Below are positions 32,498 through 40,965 of a stretch of 64,000 nt of DNA, in pieces (positions within the stretch are counted from its first letter, which is position 1; every line of letters begins with the position of its first letter). The DNA is from Niveispirillum sp. SYP-B3756 (GTDB taxonomy: Bacteria; Pseudomonadota; Alphaproteobacteria; Azospirillales; Azospirillaceae): NCBI RefSeq assembly GCF_009495745.1, contig NZ_WIDQ01000019.1, positions 26,550-90,549 on the forward strand, read 5' to 3'. Below the pieces are notes generated by a model that did not search any database, was not told the DNA's origin, and saw only the letters and a program-made list of their open reading frames with translations. Made by a program: the position numbers and the translations under genes.

Positions 32498-33880
32498 TCA
32501 GAGCCGGTTCAGCAAGGCGTTGGCGGCCCGCTGTCCGGAATAGTAGGCGCCATGAATGGTGCCATAAGCCTCCGTCCAATCCGCCTCTCCGGCGAAGAAA
32601 ATGTTTTGATGTGTTGTTTGCAAAAGATCGCGTGCCTGTAAGGGGAAGGGATCATCTGCCGGCCCCCCATCGGCGATGGTGTAGGAATAGGCCCCGCCGA
32701 TCCGCGGTTCGTTCGCCCAGTTGGTGACGGCCCAATCCGTGATATTCAGGGTGACATCGCCATATCGACTTTTGATCACGGCCGTAAACCGATCGCGCAC
32801 CTGTTCCTTGTCCATTGTCTCAAGGGTGCGGGCGAAGTTGCCGCTGGCAACGCCGATCAGAAGATTCTTAAAATGGGGATTGCGGAAATATTGCCAGCAT
32901 GATTGACCATCGAGATCAATCGTATAATATTCTGTATTCATTTTGATAGATTCTGGTATATTATCCGCATAGATGCCAATTTTTTTGTAATTTCCCAGGC
33001 CGATATATTTCAATGCCTTTATTTTTTCCGCCGGCAAGGGTGGGGTGAAGGCGATATTTGCCAGAGCATAGGGAGATATGGTGACAATACAAAAATCGAA
33101 GCCGTAGAAACTTCCATTTTCAGTGTCGATTTTTATTTGATTACTCCCCTGCTGAATTGACAGGACTTTTGTTTTTAGATTTCCGGTGATGGCACAGCTG
33201 GAACCTTCGGCTGGATTGGTCAGGACATTCATGTAAAGGCCGACCACATCGCCGATACCGGGGGCGACATAGATGTTGGGCTGTTCCCCCGCCGGCGCAA
33301 CCTGGCGGTCGCTGTCGGCGGCGATATATTGCCAGGTCTCCACCGATTCCGCGATGGGGCCATAGCCGTTCGATCCCAATGCCAGATGGACCGTGCCGGC
33401 GAACGGTCCCCCCGATTGATAGGTAACTGACGCTGGCAGGTTTGGTTTCGTGGCGGCGAACTGAAAATCGGTATCAATGGTGTTGTTGACCTGATTGATA
33501 TCGTTGGTGGTAAAGACATCCTGCCAGCCACCCGCGCCATCGGGAACCCGGTAATAGGTGGTCGGATCAATCTGCAGGCAGGTGAAGTTACTGAGATTGG
33601 CTGTATTCAGCTTCTTGATGATCTTCAGCCAGGGATTTGCGGTTTCCGGCAAATCCGTCCCCTTCAAGGTGGGGTCAGCGTCGGAGATGGTGACGCCCGG
33701 ATCCTGCACGAATTGCGGTCCCATGTCGAAATAGGCTTCGTCTACCTTTCTTGTCCAGGCCCGCCCGCCCCAGTGGGAGGCGGCTTCGAAAACGACAATT
33801 TCCTGTATTTTGGGGTTGGCACCCAGGATTTCCAGCGCGCCTGCGGCGGCGCAGCCTCCTCCGATGATGGCGACGCGCAT
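32498..33880 (-). CDS. FAD-dependent amine oxidase-like flavoprotein
   Basis: 460 residues from the ATG at 33880, which has an AAGGAAAAG site; an open frame extends to 33949. The N-terminus MRVAIIGGGCAAAGALEILG is an FAD-binding Rossmann fold, followed by SHWGGRAWT. The C-terminal HQNIFFAGEADWTEAYGTIHG is the second FAD motif of the monoamine-oxidase family. The middle is unusually AT-rich (about 32900-33200) against its neighbours, hinting at a different history. No signal peptide is seen. The substrate is unknown. It lies in the R-body gene string, 64 bases before the regulator. Confidence 0.8.
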   Translation of the reverse strand: MRVAIIGGGCAAAGALEILGANPKIQEIVVFEAASHWGGRAWTRKVDEAYFDMGPQFVQDPGVTISDADPTLKGTDLPETANPWLKIIKKLNTANLSNFTCLQIDPTTYYRVPDGAGGWQDVFTTNDINQVNNTIDTDFQFAATKPNLPASVTYQSGGPFAGTVHLALGSNGYGPIAESVETWQYIAADSDRQVAPAGEQPNIYVAPGIGDVVGLYMNVLTNPAEGSSCAITGNLKTKVLSIQQGSNQIKIDTENGSFYGFDFCIVTISPYALANIAFTPPLPAEKIKALKYIGLGNYKKIGIYADNIPESIKMNTEYYTIDLDGQSCWQYFRNPHFKNLLIGVASGNFARTLETMDKEQVRDRFTAVIKSRYGDVTLNITDWAVTNWANEPRIGGAYSYTIADGGPADDPFPLQARDLLQTTHQNIFFAGEADWTEAYGTIHGAYYSGQRAANALLNRL

Positions 33881-33987
33881 GGTCTTTTCCTTGGCTTGAG
33901 GACGACAGTTTCTCGACAGCAGCAGAAGCCGCCTGTGGCGCTTGATCATGGAAGGGGGTTCCCTTCAAGGGGGGGCTGGCCAGGCCT

Positions 33988-34617
33988 TCAGCCGGCGGCC
34001 GGGGTCCAGTCGCGCCAATTGTCCCACCAGCAGGGGGAGGGGTTGGTACTGAGGAACCAGTTGGCCCGATTCAGCCAGCCCTGGCGGAACTGGGCGTCCG
34101 GTGTACCGGGCTGGCTGATCGACAGGTAATAATCCACCCGTCGGGCGGTGTAATTGTCGCAAGCCGCAGCGATACCGGTGCGGGCGATATAGTGGTTAAC
34201 CAGATTGGCGCTGGCTGGCCCTGGCACGCCATCGGCCGTGGCCCCCACCAGGGTCTGCAGGGTCTTGATGGCGCGGGACGGGCCGGCGGTCCAGCCGAAA
34301 TCCATGGTGATGGCGATCAGCGGGCTCCAGCTCAGCTTGTCCAGGCCGGGCTGCTGATAATAATCCTTCACCGCAATCTGGGCGGCCACTGGCAGCGTTA
34401 CATCCTGCTGCATCTGCTGGGCGGTCAGTGCACAGGGGTCGATCTGAATCCAGGCAGCATAGACATCGGGCGTCACCCCCCGCATGGTGCCGATCAGCTT
34501 GGTGCCGCCGGCCTTGCAGTGGGCGTAGTTGCCGGTGTCCGACGGGTTGGCTTCCCACAACCCTTCCCATTGGGCGATGGCGATCTGGAAGGCCTGTTCG
34601 GGGTTGGGGAAGCTCAT
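33988..34617 (-). CDS. GH108-type N-acetylmuramidase with peptidoglycan-binding C-terminus
   Basis: 209 residues. The N-terminal pattern AIAQWEGLWEANPSDTGNYA, then GTMRGVTPDVYA, matches the GH108 muramidase start, in which the Glu of the WEG motif is catalytic. WSPLIAITMDFGWTAGPSRA and LQTLVGATADGVPGPASANL match the C-terminal PG_binding_3 unit. In phages and secretion systems such enzymes cut the glycan strand of peptidoglycan. No signal peptide is seen, so it would need cell lysis, a holin-like route or another exporter. It is embedded in the R-body operon, where cell-wall cutting could help release R-bodies (inference). Confidence 0.8.
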   Translation of the reverse strand: MSFPNPEQAFQIAIAQWEGLWEANPSDTGNYAHCKAGGTKLIGTMRGVTPDVYAAWIQIDPCALTAQQMQQDVTLPVAAQIAVKDYYQQPGLDKLSWSPLIAITMDFGWTAGPSRAIKTLQTLVGATADGVPGPASANLVNHYIARTGIAAACDNYTARRVDYYLSISQPGTPDAQFRQGWLNRANWFLSTNPSPCWWDNWRDWTPAAG

Positions 34618-34647
34618 TTGTCTCTCGTCTGCTGCGGTCGGGGGCTG

Positions 34648-35019
34648 TCAGGCCGGGGGGCTGGTGGCGGCAGTAGCATTGTCAACGGCCTGCTGGGCGG
34701 CGGCCATGGCTTGCTGCACGGCCTGTTCTGCTGCCTGCATCGCGTTGGCGGCGGCGCTGTCACCGGCCCCCATCGCCGCCGCGACGGCGGCATCCGCCTG
34801 ATGCTGAGCGGTTGCCAGGGCGGCATCGGCCTGCCCGGTCGGATCACTGGCAGCGACGGCTGCCTTTGCCTGCTCCACCCCCTGCTGGGCAGCCGCGATA
34901 GCCTGCTGCACGGCATTTTCGGCCGCCTGCATCGCCTGACGGATCAGGTCGGTTGCAGCCTCAATCGAGGGTGCGGCCGGGATGGGAGGGGTATCGGGTA
35001 TATCGCTGCTGGTTGTCAT
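34648..35019 (-). CDS. Ala/Gln-rich helical protein of the R-body operon
   Basis: 123 residues, almost entirely Ala, Gln, Asp and Val in a heptad-like pattern (AIAAAQQGVEQAKAAVAASD; VQQAMAAAQQAVDNATAAT). It should form long helices or a coiled coil. Two internal near-repeats (AMQAAENAVQQAIAAAQQGV and AMQAAEQAVQQAMAAAQQAV) are visible. It has no signal peptide and no known domain. It resembles the composition of Reb proteins, which polymerise into ribbons, so a structural part in the same assembly is possible. Confidence 0.65.
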   Translation of the reverse strand: MTTSSDIPDTPPIPAAPSIEAATDLIRQAMQAAENAVQQAIAAAQQGVEQAKAAVAASDPTGQADAALATAQHQADAAVAAAMGAGDSAAANAMQAAEQAVQQAMAAAQQAVDNATAATSPPA

Positions 35020-35030
35020 CGGATCGGCCT

Positions 35031-36104
35031 TTACTGCGGGTTGTCAGGAACGGGACTGGTGCCGGTTTCATGGGCCTGCTGGCGCCGGAACAGTACCGTG
35101 GTGATATTCCCATTGGTGTTCAGCATCAGCTCGCCAACCAGACCATTGCCCTCCAGCGGGAAGCGGCAGGTGGCACCATCCTGTTCCATCAGGCCCCGCC
35201 GGGGCGGGTTGGTCTGCAGGAAAGCCTGCCAGGTGCCCAGATATTCCTGGATCGTCTGCTGCGCCTGTTGGCTGTTGCCGCCAGCATAGCTGGAATGGAT
35301 CATGATATTGGCGCAGGCTTCTGACAGGCGGGCAAAGCCGACCAGATTGCCGCGCCGCAGCCAATCCTGCACCGCCGCTGCCACTTCCCCCGGCGCGGCC
35401 AGCGGGCCGACCGAGGGGCAGTCCAGCGCGCCGAACAGCAGGGGCAGCAGGGTCTGCGTGGCGGCGGTGGCCATCTGTGTCTGTTTTTCCGCCGACTCAC
35501 CGCGCAGCGACAGGCGTGTGATATACCCCAGGAAGGCGGTATAATAATCCGCGAATTCCGCCGGGCTGCGGGCCTGAGTCACCGCAAAGGAAGCCGCCGC
35601 CTGATTGACTGGATCGTTGCTGGCGGCATCGGGGAAGGCCATCATGCTATGCAGGATGGTCAGGCTTTGCAGATCCAGCACCTGAAACAGCGGATTGTCG
35701 GCCACATTCAGGCTTGTCAGCAGCGCCCGCACCGCCTGAAAGCCGGTGGCGGTGACCAGCCGGTGATTGGAGAGCAGAGTTTGCAGCTGGCTCTGCAGCA
35801 CCGGGTTGGATGGGTCAGTCTCCGCCCGCAGCAATGTGCGCAGATCGGCGGGGCCAAGCGTCATCAGCTTCACCGGCCCGACCAACAATTGCAGGTTGGG
35901 CAGCAATGTGCAGGGGGCGCCGTGCAGCCCGCGCTGCACCCCGTCCAGCAGCCGGCTTTCATCGTCGAAAGCATAGGGGCCGGGCGCTTGCACGGCCCAT
36001 TGCACCCATTCAATGCCGCCATCCACCGTGGCCAGCGCCAGCCTGGCGACGTCGGAAAGGCTGGCTTGCCCGTTGATGGCCCTGTTGGCGATGATCAGCG
36101 TCAT
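35031..36104 (-). CDS. Unknown 357-residue protein of the R-body operon
   Basis: Starts MTLIIANRAINGQASLSDVA with a CAGGAACG ribosome site. No known domain was recognised. Visible features: Leu/Ala-rich amphipathic helices throughout, VNQAAASFAVTQARSPAEFADYYTAF and PGEVAAAVQDWLRRGNLVGFARLSEA segments, and a beta-like C-terminus (CRFPLEGNGLVGELMLNTN). No signal peptide or membrane segment. Tight spacing with both neighbours (11 and 20 bases) puts it firmly in the operon. Confidence 0.7.
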   Translation of the reverse strand: MTLIIANRAINGQASLSDVARLALATVDGGIEWVQWAVQAPGPYAFDDESRLLDGVQRGLHGAPCTLLPNLQLLVGPVKLMTLGPADLRTLLRAETDPSNPVLQSQLQTLLSNHRLVTATGFQAVRALLTSLNVADNPLFQVLDLQSLTILHSMMAFPDAASNDPVNQAAASFAVTQARSPAEFADYYTAFLGYITRLSLRGESAEKQTQMATAATQTLLPLLFGALDCPSVGPLAAPGEVAAAVQDWLRRGNLVGFARLSEACANIMIHSSYAGGNSQQAQQTIQEYLGTWQAFLQTNPPRRGLMEQDGATCRFPLEGNGLVGELMLNTNGNITTVLFRRQQAHETGTSPVPDNPQ

Positions 36105-36124
36105 GATCGTTCCTGTCCGCTTGT

Positions 36125-36475
36125 TCAGCCTGCCGGGAAGCTCTTCAGCACTGTGGAGGCCGCTGTACCGATGTTACTGAAATCCGTTGTCGCGGACTTG
36201 GTCATTTCCTGCGCCAGGGTCAACGCTTCCTTATAGCGCGAATCCCCGGTAGCAAGAAATTGCGCCATTGCAACCCCGGCCGCCGTGCTGGCGATGGTGG
36301 TGGCGTTGCGCAGGGCATCGGCGGCATCCTGCACAGCGATCGCCGCCGCCTGGGCCACCGACTGATAGGCTTTACCGGCACCGCTGGTCAGCACCACCTG
36401 GGGTGCCATGGTTGCCTGCTGCACCTGGTTGATGACGTCGATGACCTGCGGATTGACCTTGCTGATATCGCCCAT
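36125..36475 (-). CDS. Reb-like small protein (divergent)
   Basis: 116 residues, MGDISKVNPQVIDVINQVQQ. The VNPQVIDVINQV start followed by an Ala-rich helix (AYQSVAQAAAIAVQDAADAL) follows the layout of RebB (INxQITDxVTQxN, then AxQALANAAHNA) but is much diverged. It has GAGG as ribosome site. It is probably another R-body subunit or assembly factor. Confidence 0.6.
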   Translation of the reverse strand: MGDISKVNPQVIDVINQVQQATMAPQVVLTSGAGKAYQSVAQAAAIAVQDAADALRNATTIASTAAGVAMAQFLATGDSRYKEALTLAQEMTKSATTDFSNIGTAASTVLKSFPAG

Positions 36476-36534
36476 GACGGAGCCTCATTTCTGGGATAGA
36501 TGGATCGGCCGACGCTGGTACCGGGGATCAGGGG

Positions 36535-37104
36535 TCAGTTGCTGCCACCGGCGACGGTGTCATTCCCGGCATCGTCGGTGCCTGCCTTGCTGTCTGTGTC
36601 CGACGGCTTTGCATCATCGCTCTGATTGACCAGACCCGTGTTGGATAAAGGCACCCCGCCGGCCTGTTTGATCAGGTCAGCCAGCGCCGTGCTGGCCTTT
36701 TCCGCATCGCCGCCGGACTGTTTGGCCAGATGCCGCAGGGTTGCGATGGCGGCCTGCGCCTGGGCCATGGCGGCCGCTTCGGCCATTGCCGTGGTCATAT
36801 AGGGCGGGGCCGGGGGCGGCAGATCATGCACCGCCGGCGGCGGCGGGGGCGGTGGTGAAGGCGGCATCGGGATAGGGATGGGTGTCTGCAACATGCGCGC
36901 ACACGCGGCCGTCACGGCGGCATTGCCGGTCATCCCGGCATTCTGCTGACGGTTGACGGCGTTGTACATCGCCATACCCAGCGTTTCCACCATCACCGTA
37001 TCCAACATGCCAAAGGCGTTAGATGGTGCCTGTCCGGTCAGCAATGTCGCCGTACCGGTCACTGAATCCACGATTTGATCATTGACCATCACATCCTCGG
37101 CCAT
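36535..37104 (-). CDS. Reb-like protein with Pro-rich linker and C-terminal tail
   Basis: 189 residues from the ATG at 37104 (AGAAG site); an ATG at 37125 is also possible. Residues ~6-70 resemble RebB (VNDQIVDSVTGTATLLTGQA, AFGMLDTVMVETLGMAMYNAV). A proline run (IPIPMPPSPPPPPPPAVHDL) and an Ala-rich helix follow, then an acidic Asp/Ser tail (DTDSKAGTDDAGNDTVAGG). Such a three-part form is unlike the usual ~90-residue Reb subunits. It might cap, anchor or regulate the polymer. Confidence 0.62.
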   Translation of the reverse strand: MAEDVMVNDQIVDSVTGTATLLTGQAPSNAFGMLDTVMVETLGMAMYNAVNRQQNAGMTGNAAVTAACARMLQTPIPIPMPPSPPPPPPPAVHDLPPPAPPYMTTAMAEAAAMAQAQAAIATLRHLAKQSGGDAEKASTALADLIKQAGGVPLSNTGLVNQSDDAKPSDTDSKAGTDDAGNDTVAGGSN

Positions 37105-37141
37105 TCTTCTGTCCGTCCAGGGCATTTGTCAGAGGGGGCAT

Positions 37142-37372
37142 TCAGGGACTGGCAGCACTTTGCAGGATCATGGTGACCACCCGGCCCAGCACGGCCTCGC
37201 CAATCGCCTGGCCGCGCTGCTGGTTTGCCGTGGCATTGGCCATGGCCAGCCCCAGCGCCTGGGCGGTACTGGTGTAAACCATGCCCATGGCGATTGACGG
37301 TGCCATCGCCACATTGATGACGGTGACATCATCCACCGCCGTCACGGCCGGCACGCTGCTGCCATCGGCCAT
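37142..37372 (-). CDS. Short Reb-like protein
   Basis: 76 residues, MADGSSVPAVTAVDDVTVIN, with a GGGGGC ribosome site. The part VAMAPSIAMGMVYTSTAQAL followed by GLAMANATANQQ parallels RebB (GDAPAIAMGNLYQATAQALANAAHNATNAQQQ) residue for residue in pattern. It lacks the N-terminal ITDSVTQ segment of the others. Confidence 0.7.
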   Translation of the reverse strand: MADGSSVPAVTAVDDVTVINVAMAPSIAMGMVYTSTAQALGLAMANATANQQRGQAIGEAVLGRVVTMILQSAASP

Positions 37373-37433
37373 CTTGCCCCCATGTCAGCTTGGCCGGGCG
37401 GGCGGTGAAAGCCGGCCGCCCGGCCTGCCGCGA

Positions 37434-37706
37434 TCAGACCAGACCCAGCACCTGCGCCGTGGCGGCACCGGTGGTGGCGGTGTCCAGCGTCAGCAGGGTG
37501 GAGACCGCCTGCGTGGTCGCCGTCTGCATGGTCACATAGGACTGGTTCTGGTTGTTGGTGGCATTGTGCGCCGCGTTGGACAGGGCCTGGCTGGTGGCGA
37601 CCATCAGGTTGCCCATGGCGACGGCAGGCGCGTCACCCAGCACCTTGGTGTTGACCTGGGTGATGCTGTCGGTGATCTGGCTGTTGATCGCGGTGGGGAA
37701 AGCCAT
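37434..37706 (-). CDS. rebB: R-body protein, RebB family
   Basis: 90 residues, MAFPTAINSQITDSITQVNT, with an AAGGAG ribosome site. INSQITDSITQVN, KVLGDAPAVAMGNL and ALSNAAHNATNNQNQ are the RebB signatures. R-bodies are coiled protein ribbons that unroll on a pH trigger and can pierce membranes; RebB-family proteins are their main subunits. It is one of four close paralogues in tandem here. Confidence 0.92.
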   Translation of the reverse strand: MAFPTAINSQITDSITQVNTKVLGDAPAVAMGNLMVATSQALSNAAHNATNNQNQSYVTMQTATTQAVSTLLTLDTATTGAATAQVLGLV

Positions 37707-37742
37707 TGTAAATGCTCCTTCATATCAGTGATGGAATGACCA

Positions 37743-38009
37743 TCAGCGCAGGATCTTGATTGTCGCTGCGGCTGTGGTGCCGGTGTTGAGGGAATAAAGC
37801 AGTGCCACCCCAGCCGTTGTCGCGGCCTGGGCCGCCACATACATCTGCTGCTGGGCCATGGTGGCATTGTGCGCCGCATTCGCCAGCGCCTGGGCGGTGG
37901 CCTGATACAGGCTGCCCATGGCGACCGCTGGCGCGATGCCAAGGACCTGCAGATTGCTCTGGGTTACCGAATCCGTGATTTGACTATTGACGGCAGTCGG
38001 GAAAGCCAT
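37743..38009 (-). CDS. rebB: R-body protein, RebB family
   Basis: 88 residues from the ATG at 38009 (MAFPTAVNSQITDSVTQSNL); a GTG at 38018 is a less likely start. RebB pattern: GIAPAVAMGSLYQATAQALA, NAAHNATMAQQQMYVAAQAA. It differs from its paralogues in QSNLQVLG and in ending shortly after NTGTTAAATIKIL. Confidence 0.9.
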   Translation of the reverse strand: MAFPTAVNSQITDSVTQSNLQVLGIAPAVAMGSLYQATAQALANAAHNATMAQQQMYVAAQAATTAGVALLYSLNTGTTAAATIKILR

Positions 38010-38086
38010 GGCGGCCACATCCTGGGCTTATGGGTTCAGCGGGGTGATGGGCGGCCATCCGATCGGATAAGGCCGCGCCTCACCGG

Positions 38087-38356
38087 TCAGGAGGACAGGA
38101 TGTCCTTGGTGGCGACACCCGTGGTGGCCGTATCCAGCGAATAAAGCGTGGCCACGCCCATGGTGGTGGCGGCCTGGGCCGTCACATAGCTCTGCTGCTG
38201 GGCATTGGTGGCATTGTGCGCCGCGTTCGCCAGCGCCTGGGCGGTGGCCTGGAACAGGTTGCCCATGGCAATGGCGGGGGCGTCGCCCAGCACCTTGGTA
38301 TTGGCCTGGGTGACGCTGTCGGTGATCTGGTTGTTCACGGCGGTGGGAAAAGCCAT
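38087..38356 (-). CDS. rebB: R-body protein, RebB family
   Basis: 89 residues, MAFPTAVNNQITDSVTQANT, ribosome site GGAGAG. Nearly identical to the product of the next upstream gene over residues 1-75 (KVLGDAPAIAMGNLFQATAQ; QSYVTAQAATTMGVATLYSL), so the pair is a recent duplication; the C-termini differ (TKDILSS). Confidence 0.92.
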   Translation of the reverse strand: MAFPTAVNNQITDSVTQANTKVLGDAPAIAMGNLFQATAQALANAAHNATNAQQQSYVTAQAATTMGVATLYSLDTATTGVATKDILSS

Positions 38357-38426
38357 CTCATCTCTCCTTCAAGGGTAAGGTTGTCAGGTCGCATCAGCCG
38401 CCCCGGCCAGGGCGGCCGACGGGGGA

Positions 38427-38714
38427 TCAGCCCAGACCCTTCACGCCGGTTTTCAGGATATCCGCAGTGGCGACACCGGTTGACGCCGTATCCAGCGAAT
38501 ACAGCGTGGCCACACCCATGGTGGTGGCGGACTGGGCCGTCACATAGCTCTGCTGCTGGGCGTTGGTGGCATTGTGCGCCGCGTTCGCCAGCGCCTGGGC
38601 GGTGGCCTGATACAGGTTGCCCATGGCAATGGCAGGGGCGTCGCCCAGCACCTTGGTATTTACCTGGGTAACGCTGTCGGTGATCTGGTCATTGACCGCA
38701 GTAGGGAAAGCCAT
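38427..38714 (-). CDS. rebB: R-body protein, RebB family (first gene of operon)
   Basis: 95 residues, MAFPTAVNDQITDSVTQVNT, ribosome site AAGAGG. It is a RebB-family subunit and the promoter-proximal member of the tandem set. It has the longest C-terminus (ATADILKTGVKGLG). All twelve minus-strand genes from here to 30736 are closely spaced and likely form one transcription unit. Confidence 0.92.
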   Translation of the reverse strand: MAFPTAVNDQITDSVTQVNTKVLGDAPAIAMGNLYQATAQALANAAHNATNAQQQSYVTAQSATTMGVATLYSLDTASTGVATADILKTGVKGLG

Positions 38715-39110
38715 GTCTAGCCTCTTCGTTGGCCGGCGAGCGGCGCTGCCGGGTCTGTCGTGGAAAGAACAAGAGGAAACTGTGTGGCAAACCCTATGTT
38801 ATGACGCGAAAAACTGATTGGACAAATTTACCAAAAGTAGTTTCTGAAACGCGGGTCATTTTTGCCAATTTGGGGCAGATTATCGTCGATTCATCCGATT
38901 TTGATAGAATAAATCCATTGGCATATTGTTGTATTTCATGGCTTTATGAATGTATTAACCATTATGTACTGAAAAAACAAATGTTATTCATTTTGTTGAA
39001 AAGTGATAAATCCTGAGTGAACGCAGGGGATATCACATAGTCGATTGTTTTATCTTCAGAAAAAGCAACTCAGTGCCGGATTGGGCCTTTCCAGGCCGCG
39101 TGAAAAGACA
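38715..39110. promoter_or_regulatory. AT-rich upstream region of the R-body operon
   Basis: No gene seen. Bases 38800-39060 are markedly AT-rich against GC-rich flanks, fitting a promoter and regulator-binding region for the minus-strand operon. A TTGGCA...TTG string at about 38918-38931 resembles a sigma54 element, but its spacing is one base short and it faces the wrong way. Confidence 0.4.
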
Positions 39111-39142
39111 AAAGCCGTTTCCGGTTGCCCAGAAACGGCTTT
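39111..39142 (-). terminator. Terminator after the dioxovalerate dehydrogenase gene
   Basis: AAAGCCGTTTC (39111-39121) and GAAACGGCTTT (39132-39142) form an 11-bp perfect stem with a 10-base loop. On the minus strand TGTCTTTTC follows. It separates this gene from the R-body operon. Confidence 0.8.
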
Positions 39143-39188
39143 GCTCAAAAGTGCCGATCAGCGCCGGCGGAGAAGAAGGAAGGCTGGA

Positions 39189-40769
39189 TTATACCGGCTG
39201 GCGTACGCCGTCCACCCGGCGGGTGATCTTCCACGGGTTGGCGGCTTGCAGGGCCGGCGGCAGCATCGTGTCCGGCAGGTTCTGATAGCAGACCGGGCGG
39301 ACATAGCGGTTGATGGCCAGCGCCCCGACAGAGGTGGTGCGGGCATCGCTGGTGGCGGGGAAGGGGCCGCCATGCACCATGGCGTGGCAAACCTCCACCC
39401 CCGTCGGCCAGCCATTGGCCAGCACACGACCGGCGCGCTCGGCCAGCAGGGGCAGGAATTCGGCCGCCAGCGGCTGATCGTCGGCATCCATCAGGATGGT
39501 GGCGGTCAACTGGCCTTCCAGCCCGGCCAGCACCTGGGCCAACTCGCCCTTATCACGGCAGACAATGACCAGCGAGGAGGAGCCGAACACTTCCGCCCCC
39601 AGCGCCTCATCAGAGAGGAAATGCTGGGCATCGGTGCGGAACAGGGCGGCCTGACCCCGGTTGACACCTTCGCCCGCCAGCCCGCGCGCCACCAGGGTGA
39701 CGGCCTCATGGCTTTCCAGCTTGTCCACGCCCGCGCAATAATGCTGCCAGATCCCGCCCGACAGCATCACCTGGGCGGCGGCCTTGCTGAGATGCTCACC
39801 GGCGGCGGCGATGAAGGTCTCCGTCTCCGGCCCGGCGAGTGCCAGCACCAGACCGGGATTGGTGCAGAACTGGCCCGACCCCATGGTCAGCGAGCCGATG
39901 AAGGCGGCGGCCAGATCGGCCCCGCGCGACGCGGCGGCGTGCGGCAGCAGCAGCACCGGGTTGATCGAACTCATCTCCGCATAGACGGGAATGGGGTCCG
40001 GGCGCTTGGCGGCAATGGCGGCCAGCGCCAGCCCGCCGGCGCGCGAGCCGGTGAAGCCCACGGCCTTGATACGCGGATGCGCCACCAGCGACCCACCCAG
40101 CACCTGGGTGGTGCCCGGCAGATAGGAGAAGACACCTTCCGGCAGGCCAGCGGCGGCCACGGCGGCGGCAATGGCGCGGGCCACCAGTTCGCCCGTACCG
40201 GGATGGGCCGGATGGCCCTTCACCACCACCGGGCAGCCGGCAGCCAGCGCCGAGGCGGTGTCACCACCGGCAACGGAGAAGGCCAGCGGGAAATTGCTGG
40301 CCCCGAACACGGCGACCGGGCCGATGGCCTGATTGACCCGGGCCAGGAACGGACGGGGCAGGGGCACGCGGTCGGGCAGGGCCGGATCAATGGTGGCATC
40401 CAGCCAATCGCCCTGGCGCACCACGGCGGCGAACAGGCGCAACTGGCCGACGGTGCGGCCGCGTTCACCTTCCAACCGGGCGCGCGGCAGGCCGGATTCC
40501 GCCATGGCGCGGACGATCAGATCATCGCCAATATCCAGGATGCGGGCGGCCACATCTTCCAGAAACGCCGCGCGTGCTTCCAGCGACAGGGTGGAGAAGC
40601 TGGGGAAGGCCGCCGCCGCCAGGGCGCAGGCCTCCGCCACATGGCCGGAATCGGCCTCGGAGAAATCGGGGCCGATCACCTCGCCCGTGGCGGGGTTCAG
40701 GCCCTGGAACCGGGCCTGGGCCTGAACCTGCTTGGCACCGATCAGGATGCTGCCGTCGATCACACTCAT
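39189..40769 (-). CDS. 2,5-dioxovalerate (alpha-ketoglutaric semialdehyde) dehydrogenase
   Basis: 526 residues from the ATG at 40769 (AGGTGAG site; a TTG at 40775 is unlikely). Aldehyde-dehydrogenase fold of the KGSADH branch: FGASNFPLAFSVAGGDTASA, VVKGHPAHPGT, GFTGSRAGG, the general-base Glu in YAEMSSINPV and the catalytic Cys in SGQFCTNPG. It oxidises 2,5-dioxopentanoate to 2-oxoglutarate, the last step of non-phosphorylative L-arabinose or D-xylose breakdown. The dehydratase and mutarotase genes of that route lie nearby. Family placement is firm; substrate is inferred from family and context. Confidence 0.92.
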   Translation of the reverse strand: MSVIDGSILIGAKQVQAQARFQGLNPATGEVIGPDFSEADSGHVAEACALAAAAFPSFSTLSLEARAAFLEDVAARILDIGDDLIVRAMAESGLPRARLEGERGRTVGQLRLFAAVVRQGDWLDATIDPALPDRVPLPRPFLARVNQAIGPVAVFGASNFPLAFSVAGGDTASALAAGCPVVVKGHPAHPGTGELVARAIAAAVAAAGLPEGVFSYLPGTTQVLGGSLVAHPRIKAVGFTGSRAGGLALAAIAAKRPDPIPVYAEMSSINPVLLLPHAAASRGADLAAAFIGSLTMGSGQFCTNPGLVLALAGPETETFIAAAGEHLSKAAAQVMLSGGIWQHYCAGVDKLESHEAVTLVARGLAGEGVNRGQAALFRTDAQHFLSDEALGAEVFGSSSLVIVCRDKGELAQVLAGLEGQLTATILMDADDQPLAAEFLPLLAERAGRVLANGWPTGVEVCHAMVHGGPFPATSDARTTSVGALAINRYVRPVCYQNLPDTMLPPALQAANPWKITRRVDGVRQPV

Positions 40770-40896
40770 CTTCAACTCACCTCCGCTCCGGCGGGTACCA
40801 TACCCGCATGGGCATCATAACAAGGGCCTGTTACCGTTCAGGCGGTTGGGGGGGAGTTAGGCCATAAACTGTCTCTGCTTTTCCAGCCTCTTAACC

Positions 40897-40965
40897 GTCA
40901 TTCCCGCGAAGGCGGGAATCCATAAAACAGCGCGGATTTTGGATTCCCGCCTTCGCGGGAATGAC
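40897..40965. repeat. MITE-like palindromic repeat core, copy 2
   Basis: 69 bp with arms GTCATTCCCGCGAAGGCGGG and GGATTCCCGCCTTCGCGGGA, same orientation and spacer (ACAGCGCGGATTTT) as copy 1. The outer inverted ends of copies 1 and 3 are not clearly present here. It lies between the two minus-strand genes for dehydrogenase and importer. Confidence 0.8.

Noticed and set aside
36125..38714. Phage tail or gas-vesicle genes as explanation for the small Ala-rich proteins
   Set aside because: The MAFPTAVNxQITDxVTQ start and GDAPAxAMGNLYQ segment are specific to RebB; no phage structural genes are nearby despite the GH108 enzyme.
38918..38931. Sigma54 promoter for the R-body operon
   Set aside because: The GG-to-G spacing is one base short, the orientation is away from the operon, and the linked regulator lacks GAFTGA.
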